Shown here in pieces: positions 25,201 to 37,200 of a DNA stretch of 64,000 bases (position 1 is its first letter; the number at the start of each line of letters is the position of its first letter). Under the pieces are notes generated by a model. It had not been told where the DNA came from. It made no database searches and was given only the letters and a program-made list of their open reading frames with translations. Origin of the DNA: Desmodesmus armatus (lineage: Eukaryota; Chlorophyta; Chlorophyceae; Sphaeropleales; Scenedesmaceae); the NCBI GenBank assembly GCA_007449985.2, contig VIIQ02000004.1, positions 930,001-994,000 on the forward strand, read 5' to 3'. The position numbers and the translations under genes are program-made.

Positions 25201-28200
25201 CACCTGCCGCGCGCTGCTGATTCTTACTGCTGTGCCCTCCGTTGCTGCTGCAGGATGCACCACCCCGCCTGCTACAGTAGCCAGCGGGACCTACTTATGC
25301 CCAGCAACTCTGGTGGGAGGCACCTGCACAGCAACATGTGCCGCTAACTTCCTTGGCGTCCCGGCCCCAACCACCACCTGTGTGCTGACTGGGACAGTTG
25401 CTGCCTGGAGCGCCAGCACTGGCACCTGCGCACGCTGTGAGTGGGAGTGGCTGCCATCATATGTTTGCAGGTTGAACTAGCACGTAGTCATTGCCAGCAC
25501 TGGCAACCACGATATGATTGATACATGTCTGAGGACATGTCAGGGACTCAACGACGCCCTGCCCGCCTGATTTCCTATGTCTGGCTGCAAGACCCCTGAC
25601 ATGTGTGCTTTTGCACTGTGCTGCCGCTCCTGCAGTGTGTACCGCCACTCCAACAAACCCCACAAACGGCGTGTACAGCTGCGCAACCAACAGCACCACA
25701 GGCACTGTGTGCACGGCAACATGTAACACAGGATGGGTGGGAAGTCCCAGCACCACATGTGGAGTGCCAACCTTAGGGGCGTGGTCTGCAACAACTGGAA
25801 CGTGCACACGAGGTAGGCCTGTGACGCACAAGCCAACTGAGCCAGCCCATCCCCAGCCTTCCCTGCCTTACGCCGTACCCTGAGGGTATACGCTGTTCAC
25901 CAGGACAGCTGCTGCAGCCATTCCTACTTGCGCTGACGGTACTATCCTGACTAGATAGCCGGCGGCTGCCAAACGCTGATTGTTTCCTACGCCTGCAGTG
26001 TGCAACCTGCCGCCAACCAACCCCGCCAACGGATCCTTCAGCTGCTCGCCCACCAGCGCGCCCAACAGCATCTGCACTGCAGCATGTGATGCCGGCTACG
26101 CGGGGGCACCCAGAGTGACTTGCGGCTCAACGGGCGCATGGGGACCCTTAGCAGGAGCCTGCCTCAGAGGTGCGTTCTCATTTCCAACCCGGGACCAACT
26201 TGGTCTTGAGCCAGGCTTGAAGAGTCTTGAAGAGCCTTGGTTAAGCCTTGACAGCGATGGTTGTTTTTGCCAAGCATCTTGATGCCCCCTCGGTGCAGCT
26301 GCAGTCCAACACTTTCGTCGTATTTTAGCACTGCTATTACGCACACATGTATGCGCTGCTGCTGTTGCGCTGCCTGCTGTTGACCCGACTCTTGCATGCA
26401 GTGTGCAGCACAGCACCAGCGAACCCTGCTGGAGGCGCGTTCAGCTGCGCAGCCAACGCCACTGAGGGGTCAAGCTGTACTGCCACCTGCAGCAGTGGCT
26501 TGGTTGGTGCACCCAGCGTGACATGCCAGGCGGACGGGACCTGGACCAGCGCAACCGGGGCATGCACGCCAGGTAAGCTGTTCATGTAGTATCCAATGTA
26601 TGAGCCCAATGTAAGCGGTTTGGACACGACACCATCCATGGCATTTTACCACCTCCCTAGATCGTAGCCTCACCAAGTACCAATTCAGCTATGCCAAGTT
26701 GTTTGATAAGGTACCAAATGAACTTCCGTGGTGTCAGCTACCATGCAAACGACCATGCCATGTTGGCAGCACCACAGTGATCAACCATCGAAGAAGCAGT
26801 AGAGCAACAGGAAGGGCAGGAGTTCCGCGATCAGATGCCGAAACACTGTTACGTGTACTTGTGAATGATTTCGATTGTGTTGCAAAGCCTTTGGCTGCTT
26901 CGGGACATTTTGCCCGGGGTTCAGCAGCTTGCCAACCCTGCCTAGGGGTTCTATATTGGCCAACCCTGGCTATTGTTTCCAAGTTCGCTGGGAGTGTGTT
27001 GTATGCGTTTTTCATCATCATGAAACTCTTATTTGAGGGGCAGACGCATCGGTAAAGCTCTGGGTGCAAAAGGATGTTACTGATTGAGGTGCAGCAAAAC
27101 CACATGCCGGACAAACCAGCCCCCACGGAGCATAGTTACGATGTCCAACATGACTGCGAAATCATCCCGGACGCTGCTCTGGGACGTTCAGTCCCGCAAC
27201 AGCAACCGTTGTTGCCTTCAGCAGCATGTTTGACCAGCTTGGCAGGTACACTAAGGATCTGAACGGGCCCCAGAGGGTCCCCAAAAGCTTCGCAACCTTG
27301 AACGTATACCTTTACTATGCTCCGTGAGGGCTGGTTTGTTCGGCATGTGGTTTTGCTGCACCTCAATCAGTAACATCCTTTTGCACCCAGAGCTTTACCG
27401 ATGCGTCTGCCCCTCAAATAAGAGTTTCATGATGATGAAAAACGCATACAACACACTCCCAGCGAACTTGGAAACAATAGCCAGGGTTGGCCAATATAGA
27501 ACCCCTAGGCAGGGTTGGCAACCTGCTGAACCCCGGGCGAAATGTCCCGAAGCAGCCAAAGGCTTTGCAACACAATCGAAATCATTCACAAGTACAAGCA
27601 ACAGTGTTTCGGCATCTGATCACGAAACTTCTGCCCTTCCTGTTGCTCTACTGCTGCTACGTGCTGATCATCAGATGACCGTCTTTGACTGTGCTAGCTC
27701 AGTGCCTCAAATGTGTGACCTAGTTGCAAAAGCACTCTTCAAGCAGTCATAAAGATGTTTGGAGTTCAGCAAGGTGTCTCCCTGCAACTCAGTGAAGCAC
27801 AAGTCACCGACAGCGCCATTGGCCAGTTTTTTGGCAGTACCGTGCTATCTCCACAACACATGCCAGGCGCCCTTATCAAGCATAACAAGTCATTACCACA
27901 TATACTAGGCCCTCCCAGAGTATGCAGCGTAGCAGATGCCTCTGCCGGTACTTATTGACAAGGCTACCAACTGGGGAGGTGGTAAAACGCCATGCTCTTA
28001 CGATCGCAAGCCGTGTAACACGCGGGCTGTGTCACGCGCTGAACAACGGCGCAGTCGGGCTACGGCACTCGACGTCTGGTGATGCCGATGTTGGGACATT
28101 ATATGCGTAAGAGGTTCGGACACCATCGGTTTGATGATACGTCAGCTGCGTAAAACGCGGGTTGAGTGTCGTGCTGCACAACGGCCCAAGCGGGCTTCCA

Positions 28201-31200
28201 GCACTCGACATCGGTCGACATCGACTTCGCTGTTCGACAAATTTGGCTGTGAGCCGTGCCGGCGTTGCGTTTGACAACTGTGGTCCTGGATTCCTTGGCA
28301 GACTAGTCTGACTAGTCATTAGCACTAGCACTTCGAATGGCAGTCAGCACTACCACTTTGAATGGAAGTCAGCAGTACTTTGAAAGTGGCACGCCTCCAT
28401 GGATGTCCTGCTGCAGAACTGCCATGGATGTCCTGCTGCAGAACTGACATACACGCTCTTGGCACACCGAGGGTGTCCAGTAATCGCTTCACTTTGGGTG
28501 CGCACTGATTGTTCTGCTGCGTTTTGATCCTGCTGCAGTGTGCAACGGCAGCCCCTCTCTGGGCAATGGCACCTTCAGCTGCGACACCAACAGCCCAGTG
28601 GGCAGGGTGTGCAACGAGACCTGCAATGCCGGCTTCATTGGGTCGCCACGCGTGGTCTGTCAGGATGACTCAACATGGAGCGCACTGGAGGGAAGCTGCC
28701 AGAGAGGTGAGTTGAATAGCGGGCGCTCCCATGCATGCATGTGTCCCGATTGACAACACACACATCCTGTGAGACAGTCCCTGAAGCCATCAAATGTGTG
28801 TTGCAGGACGGCTAGTTGGTCAACTCATGCACAACTTGACGCAGTACCCTGCTTGCAGCACCTGCGGCAGTGTTATCATGATGGCCAACACCTGCCGCGC
28901 GCTGCTGATTCTTACTGCTGTGCCCTCCGTTGCTGCTGCAGGATGCACCACCCCGCCTGCTACAGTAGCCAGCGGGACCTACTTATGCCCAGCAACTCTG
29001 GTGGGAGGCACCTGCACAGCAACATGTGCCGCTAACTTCCTTGGCGTCCCGGCCCCAACCACCACCTGTGTGCTGACTGGGACAGTTGCTGCCTGGAGCG
29101 CCAGCACTGGCACCTGCGCACGCTGTGAGTGGGAGTGGCTGCCATCATATGTTTGCAGGTTGAACTAGCACGTAGTCATTGCCAGCACTGGCAACCACGA
29201 TATGATTGATACATGTCTGAGGACATGTCAGGGACTCAACGACGCCCTGCCCGCCTGATTTCCTATGTCTGGCTGCAAGACCCCTGACATGTGTGCTTTT
29301 GCACTGTGCTGCCGCTCCTGCAGTGTGTACCGCCACTCCAACAAACCCCACAAACGGCGTGTACAGCTGCGCAACCAACAGCACCACAGGCACTGTGTGC
29401 ACGGCAACATGTAACACAGGATGGGTGGGAAGTCCCAGCACCACATGTGGAGTGCCAACCTTAGGGGCGTGGTCTGCAACAACTGGAACGTGCACACGAG
29501 GTAGGCCTGTGACGCACAAGCCAACTGAGCCAGCCCATCCCCAGCCTTCCCTGCCTTACGCCGTACCCTGAGGGTATACGCTGTTCACCAGGACAGCTGC
29601 TGCAGCCATTCCTACTTGCGCTGACGGTACTATCCTGACTAGATAGCCGGCGGCTGCCAAACGCTGATTGTTTCCTACGCCTGCAGTGTGCAACCTGCCG
29701 CCAACCAACCCCGCCAACGGATCCTTCAGCTGCTCGCCCACCAGCGCGCCCAACAGCATCTGCACTGCAGCATGTGATGCCGGCTACGCGGGGGCACCCA
29801 GAGTGACTTGCGGCTCAACGGGCGCATGGGGACCCTTAGCAGGAGCCTGCCTCAGAGGTGCGTTCTCATTTCCAACCCGGGACCAACTTGGTCTTGAGCC
29901 AGGCTTGAAGAGTCTTGAAGAGCCTTGGTTAAGCCTTGACAGCGATGGTTGTTTTTGCCAAGCATCTTGATGCCCCCTCGGTGCAGCTGCAGTCCAACAC
30001 TTTCGTCGTATTTTAGCACTGCTATTACGCACACATGTATGCGCTGCTGCTGTTGCGCTGCCTGCTGTTGACCCGACTCTTGCATGCAGTGTGCAGCACA
30101 GCACCAGCGAACCCTGCTGGAGGCGCGTTCAGCTGCGCAGCCAACGCCACTGAGGGGTCAAGCTGTACTGCCACCTGCAGCAGTGGCTTGGTTGGTGCAC
30201 CCAGCGTGACATGCCAGGCGGACGGGACCTGGACCAGCGCAACCGGGCATGCACGCCAGGTAAGCTGTTCATGTAGTATCCAATGTATGAGCCCAATGTA
30301 AGCGGTTTGGACACGACACCATCTCTTACGATCGCAAGCCGTGTAACACGCGGGCTGTGTCACGCGCTGAACAACGGCGCAGTCGGGCTACGGCACTCGA
30401 CGTCTGGTGATGCCGATGTTGGGACATTATATGCGTAAGAGGTTCGGACACCATCGGTTTGATGATACGTCAGCTGCGTAAAACGCGGGTTGAGTATCGT
30501 GCTGCACAACGCCCCAATCGGGCTCCAGCACTCGACATCGGTCGACATCGACTTCGCTGTCCGACAATTTTGGCTGTGAGCTTTGCCGCCGTTGCGGTAA
30601 AAAATGTGGTCCCGGATTCCTTGGCAGACTAGTCTGACTAGTCGTCAGCACTAGCACTTCGAATGTCAGTCAGCACTACCACTTCAACTGGCAGTCAGCA
30701 GTACTTTGAAAGTGGCTAGCATGTCACGCCTCCATGGATGTCCTGCTGCAGAACTGACATACACGCTCTTGGCACACCAAGCGTGTCCAGTAATCGCTTC
30801 ACTTTGGGTGCGCACTGATTGTTCTGCTGCATTTTGATCCTGTTGCAGTGTGTGCCGGCAGCCCCTCTCTGGGCAATGGTACCTTCAGCTGCGACACCAA
30901 CAGCCCAGTGGGCAGGGTGTGCAACGGGACCTGCAATGCCGGCTTCATTGGGTCGCCACGCGTGGTCTGTCAGGATGACTCAACATGGAGCGCACTGGAG
31001 GGAAGCTGTCAGAGAGGTGAGCTGAGCAGCGGGCGCTCCCATGCATACTGTGTCCCGGAGGGACAACTTGACGCATTACCTAGCTTGCAGCACCTGCGGC
31101 AGTGTTATCAAGATGGCCAACACCTGCCGCGCGCTGCTAATTATTACTGCTGTGCCCTCCGTTGCTGCTGCAGGATGCACCACCCCACCTGCTGCAGTAG

Positions 31201-34200
31201 CCGGCGGGACCTACCTCTGCCCATCAACCCTGGTGGGAGGCACCTGCACAGCAACATGTGCCGCTAACTTCCTTGGCGTCCCGGCCCCAACTACCACCTG
31301 TGTGCTGACTGGGACAGTGGCTGCCTGGAGCGCCAGCACTGGCACCTGCGCACGCTGTGAGTGGAGGTGGCTGCCATTGACCACTAGCAGACTAAGCCAG
31401 GCAACATCAAATGCTAGCGCTGGAAGTCACAGTGTGGCTGATTTAGTCTGAGTACCCACTCAGCAGTCAGCAATCTCCTGCCCTGCCAGAACAATTCCAG
31501 ACAGTGTTGCGCTGTGACACCCCTGACATGTGCGCTGTTGCTCCGTGCTGCCGCTCCTGCAGTGTGCACCGCCACTCCAACAAACCCCACAAATGGCGTG
31601 TACAGCTGCGCAACCAACAGCACCACAGGCACTGTGTGCACGGCAACATGTAACACAGGATGGGTGGGAAGTCCCAGCACTACATGTGGAGTGCCGACCT
31701 TAGGGGCGTGGTCTACAACAACTGGAACGTGCACACGAGGTAGGCTTTTGAAGCAACAGTCGATTGAGCCAGCCACTTTAGGCCTGCCTAGTCCTGTATA
31801 GGGTATGCACTGCTCAGCAGGTCAGCTGCTCAGCAGCTGAGGCAGCCAATCCAACAAGACTTGCGATCGTGACACTTGATTGCCACAAATGCTGTTTGTC
31901 TCGTGCGCCTGCAGTGTGCAACCTGCCGCCAACCAACCCGGCCAACGGCTCCTTCAGCTGCTCTCCCACCAGTGCGCTCAACAGCGTGTGCACTGCAGCA
32001 TGCGATGCCGGCTACGCGGGGGCACCCACGGTTACCTGCGGCTCAACGGGCGCATGGGGACCTTTGACTGGAGCCTGCCTCAGAGGTGCGTTCACCTGTC
32101 GAGCACAGGACAGGAGTGCTTGGCAATGATGGCTGTTGTTACAAAGCATCTTGATGCACATCATGACGGTTGGCCTTTCGATGCAGCGGCGGTATAGCTG
32201 CTTGGCCGCATCGCGGCACTGCTGCTGTCTGCAATGTATGTGTTGACACAACGTTGCTGATGCTGCTGCTGCGCTGCCTGCCGTTGACCCGACTCCTGCA
32301 TGCAGTGTGTAGCACAGCACCAGTGAACCCTGCTGGAGGCACGTTCAGCTGCGCAGCCAACGCCACTGAGGGGTCAAGCTGTACTGCCACCTGCAGCAGT
32401 GGCTTGGTTGGTGCACCCAGCGTCACATGCCTGGCGAACGGGACCTGGAGCAGCGCAACTGGGGCATGCACGACAGGTAAGCTGTTCATGTAGTAACCGA
32501 TGTATCATTTCAATGCAAGCGGTTCGGGCACGACACCAACATTCGCGATTGCCAGCCGCGTCTCACGCGGGCTGTGTAACGCGTTGAACAACGGCGCAGT
32601 CGGGCAACGGCGCTCGACGTCTGTTGACGCCGATGTGGAGTATTGAGTGCGTAAGAAGTTTGGACACGACACCGTCGCGTTCATGTCATGCTACATTAAA
32701 TCGTTTCCATAGTTTCTATTACTAGTTTCCTTTCTAGTTGACTGCAGCTAGCTTGGTTCACTTGGCTGCATTCAGCTGCGCACAACATGGGCTGTGTACC
32801 GCGCTGAACAACAGCCCTACCGGGCTCCAGCAGTGCTCCCAGCTTTCCCACATCAGCGCAAGACATATTTCATCTACGCTTTTCGAATACAAGCCAGGTT
32901 TGAAAATAAAGAGTTCCCTGCCTTTGATTCGAACGCATTCCTGATCACCACTTCACAGCAGCAGAACAGCCAACAGGAACAACTGCTAGCAAAAGATCAC
33001 TGGAGAAGTGCGTCTGGGCTTCTGCATGATACGCCAACTATACTTTTAGAGTCGGTGTGGCAGTTGCACTACCTGCCTAGGGCTCATCTGGGAGGAGGCT
33101 GGAGTGGACCAAGGTGAGAGCATGTCAACAGACTGTTTGTCAAATACAGTATGTGCTCTGAGTGGGACTTACGTCATTAGTATAGATAAGCTAGTGCGGA
33201 AGTCTGGGATTTGTTTTTACCACAACTTCAACCACCTTAGCTGGCCCAGCAGCAGCGATGTCACCGCCCGGTCAAAAGCTATGACCCTGAAGGGGTACCC
33301 CCGTGAAAGGCCAAGGGGTTTGGAGGGATGGGGGCGAAGGCCCCGTCAAATTTTGGGGGCTTGCCGGGGTTAGCCTGCCAAGGGAAAAGGCCACTGAAAA
33401 ACCCTGTCCAGCACTCGACATCGCTCGGCATCGACTTGGCTGTTCGCTGTTCGCAGCCAATTTTGGCTGTGAGCGTTGCATTAACAACTGTGGTCCTGGA
33501 TTCCTTGGCAGACTAGTCGTCAGCACTAGCACTTCGCATGGCAGTTAGCACTCAGTGCTGAAGTGGGCCACTTCAACTGGCAGTCAGCACTATAACTTCG
33601 ACTGGCAGTCAGCAGTACTGTGCAGGTGGCTAGCATGTCACGTCTTCATGGATGTCTCACCGCAGAACTGACATATACGCTTTTGGCACACCGAGCTTGC
33701 CCTGTAATCGCTCTACTTTGGGTGCGCACTGATTGTTCTGCTGCATCTTGATCTTGTTGCAGGGTGTGCCGGGAGCCCCTCCCTGGTCAACGGTGCCTTC
33801 AGCTGCGGCACCAACAGCCCAGTGGGCAGGGTGTGCAACGGGACCTGCAGCACCGGCTTCATTGGGTCACCACGCGTGGTGTGCCAGGATGACTCAACAT
33901 GGAGCGCACTGGAGGGAAGCTGCCAGAGACGTGAGCAGTTGGTACATTGCTGCTGCTGGTGGCAAGTAGTGTGCATTGCTGATCCTACAATGGCTTGACA
34001 GCTGCGCATTGCAGCTCAGACTTTCCCTGGGCCTCCGCAACATTATACTCATGCACACATGCCACCACCCTTCATGAAATGATGATGTTACAGCAATCCC
34101 CTCTTCAAACACACCCCGACAATTCCCCTCCTGCTGCCTATCACAGCGGTCTGCACTACCTCCGGGCCCACCGCCCCTACTGGTGGAAGGTACTCCTGCC

Positions 34201-37200
34201 CACCCGCACTGGTGGGGGCCACCTGCAGTGCAACATGCAATGCTGGGTACATACCTGGCTCCACGGGCGCCCCTAGAGCAACCTGCCTGGTTTCTGGGGC
34301 CTGGAGTGCCACTTCAGGCAGCTGTGTGAGAGGTGAGGGGCCGTCTGCATGTCTCAGACTAAAGCATACCGTATGCTTCGGCATTGCTTTGGTTGACGAG
34401 CATCTGTTGATTTGGAGCGGTGTACTGCTACCTTTTACTATTACAGCAATTCTTGGATACTTGGTGTGAGTTGGGCTCACCAGCTACCTCAGACAAGTGT
34501 GAGGGAAATGTGTGTGCATCCATGAACTGCAACGTGTGATGTATCACCTCTGTCCCCTCCACTTAATGAGTCAGCAAAACAGCTCAAGAAACCATCTCCA
34601 AGGTGGTCGGTCCGACCGAAAGTTTTCAAAAGTATTGCCAAGTCTTGTCGTGGCTGCTGTCCCCCACCTTGATCTGCTGCAGTGTGCTCCACCAACCCCA
34701 CCACCGTCCCAGCCAATGCCAACCCCTTCCAGTGCTCACCTACTAGCCTGGCCGGCACAAGGTGTGTTGCGGCCTGTAGGGATGGCTTTGCAGCAGGAAC
34801 TGCAGGCGCCCCCACAGTCACCTGCGGTTCAACAGGAGCCTGGTCAAGAACAGTCACAGGCTCATGTGTGCGAGGTGAGCGGCAGGCGGTGGTGGTGCTG
34901 GCATGGTGATGAGGGTGCATCCAGTATTTTCAGTACAGCACAGTACAACACAGTACAGCACAGCACAGGCATGAGATAGCAGGTCTTAAACTTGACATTA
35001 GCTAGCAAACCACTTGGGCTTGAAAGGGTGCTTCTATGGCCTAGTCAATCTGATTGAATGGCAAGCTGAGCGGCCGGACGATTGAAGGATGCTGGCTGCT
35101 ACCAGCAGCATGCTGTTTGCATTTGTATTGTGAGGTCTTTACTGTTTGCAACACCAAGCTGCCTTCGGTCTGTTTTGCGCCCTGCAGTGTGCAACCTGCC
35201 GCCAGTCAACCCCGCCAACGGGTTCTTCAATTGCTCGCCCATCAGCGCGGTCAACAGCGTGTGTACTGCAACATGTGATGCCGGCTACGCGGGGACACCC
35301 AGAAGGACTTGCGGGTCAACGGGCGCATGGGGAACTTTGAGTGGATCGTGCCTCAGAGGTGACCACAATTCTAATGTTTGGTAGAGAGCTAAATCAAGAG
35401 TGACTGTCAAGGATGTTGTTGAGGAGCATAGATAGCTAGGCCGTGGTAGCTGCTGCGCACACCTGCCTCAGTGTCGGTTACTAGTAGTTTATGGCGGTCG
35501 AGTCAACCTCTGGCTGGTTGGTTAATTTGCGTCTTTCTGACGTCAGTGTCAGAAAGGTGTACAGGCTGTGGTGGCCTGTCTGCCTACAGCTCCTCCCAAC
35601 GGCTGGGCCCCAGCCATAGTTTGATGATGATCCACCCAAAATGTCTGCTTCCTTTCCTGATGCTAATGCTGAGACTCACCATTCCAACCGCTTTCCTGCA
35701 TGCAGTGTGCAGCACAGCACCACAGAACCCTGCTGGGGGCTCTTTCAGCTGCGCAGCCAATGCCGCTGTGGGCTCCAGCTGCACTGCCACTTGCAGCAGC
35801 GGCTTTGTTGGCGCACCCACACCCAGCGCCTCATGCCTGGCGGACGGGACCTGGAGCAGCACAGCTGGGGCATGCACGCGAGGTATGGCGGTTTTCTAGG
35901 GCGTTAGCAGCGGACTGCCGGGCTTGCTTGAACAACGTGTTTGACATTGCAGTGCATGGATGCTGCCAAATTGCGTGCCACGCAGTCCATACACCTACTA
36001 CTGCTTCAGAAGGTTTGGAGACATGGAAGGCCACACTCTCAGTAATAATATCTAGGTGCCTTTTCTGTCAAAGGGGGGTGCAACCTCCTTCGGCTGGCCA
36101 CACGCACTCAGCAGACTTCACGACTAGCTTTTCCATGCGATGCCATCCCCCGGGGGGTCCGACAACAGTTCTTTGCTGTATGTCATTGCCCTATTGCAGT
36201 GTGCAATGGCAACCCCACCCTGGGCAACGGCACCTTCAGCTGCGGCACCAACAGCCCAGTGGGCAGGGTGTGCAACGGGACCTGCAGCACCGGCTTCATT
36301 GGGTCAGCACGTGTGGTGTGCCAGGATGACTCAACATGGACCGCGGTGGAGGGAAGCTGCCAGAGAGGTGAGCAGCTGGCAATTTGCTGCCGCTGCTGCA
36401 TCCGCTGACACTCAGGATGCCCGGTTGAATGAATTTGTCTTGCTGTCAATGCTGCTCACGCCGTCATTGTTCGTCAACCCCGGGTTGCAATGTGACCTGC
36501 AGCCAAGGCTGCCCTTCAGGCATCAATGCAACACCAGGGAGCTTGTGCGAGTGTGCTGCTGTCAGCCATCTATCTTGAAAGATGTCATATCACTGATGTG
36601 ATGTGTGCGTATTGGTTCGTCCAAACGGCAGCGGTCCAAAACACACTGCACGTCAAAATCCTGAGGGCCTGTCAGGCCATCGTACAACCCCATGACATTG
36701 CCACCCTTGTACCTGCCCTCCTGCTGCCAACTACAGTTTGCTCCACCCAGCCCACCACCCCAGCTGGTGGGACCTACTCCTCCTGCCGAGTCCCCACCCT
36801 GGTGGGGTCCACCTGCAATGCAACATGCTCTACCAACTTCCTCCCTGGCCCAACAGGCGCCCCAACAGCAACCTGCCTTTCCACTGGAGGCTGGGGTGCT
36901 AGCGGCACATGTCTGAGAGGTGAGGGGCGTGTGTTCGCGTCAGCTGCAGCTGTTTGTGGGCGAAGCTTGACACGTTGCACACTAGCTTACTACAGCGGAT
37001 GTTTGGGCACTGACGCAGAGTGTGATGCTCTGTCGCCTTGGGCCCACTGCGCAGTCCTAGGCTTTGCGTGTCGCTGCAAAAATCTAGTTGTGGAGGTTGA
37101 ATCCCAACAGCGACATTTTACGTTTGCTCCATCATGTGTTTGTGCTCTAGAGATGTTCGTGACTGCTGTCCCTGACCTTGAATTGCTGCAGTGTGCCCCA

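Noticed and set aside
26734..27752. Two near-identical open frames of 130 and 142 codons on opposite strands
   Set aside because: They are the same sequence in the two inverted arms of the fold-back element; no recognisable domain, so not annotated as genes.
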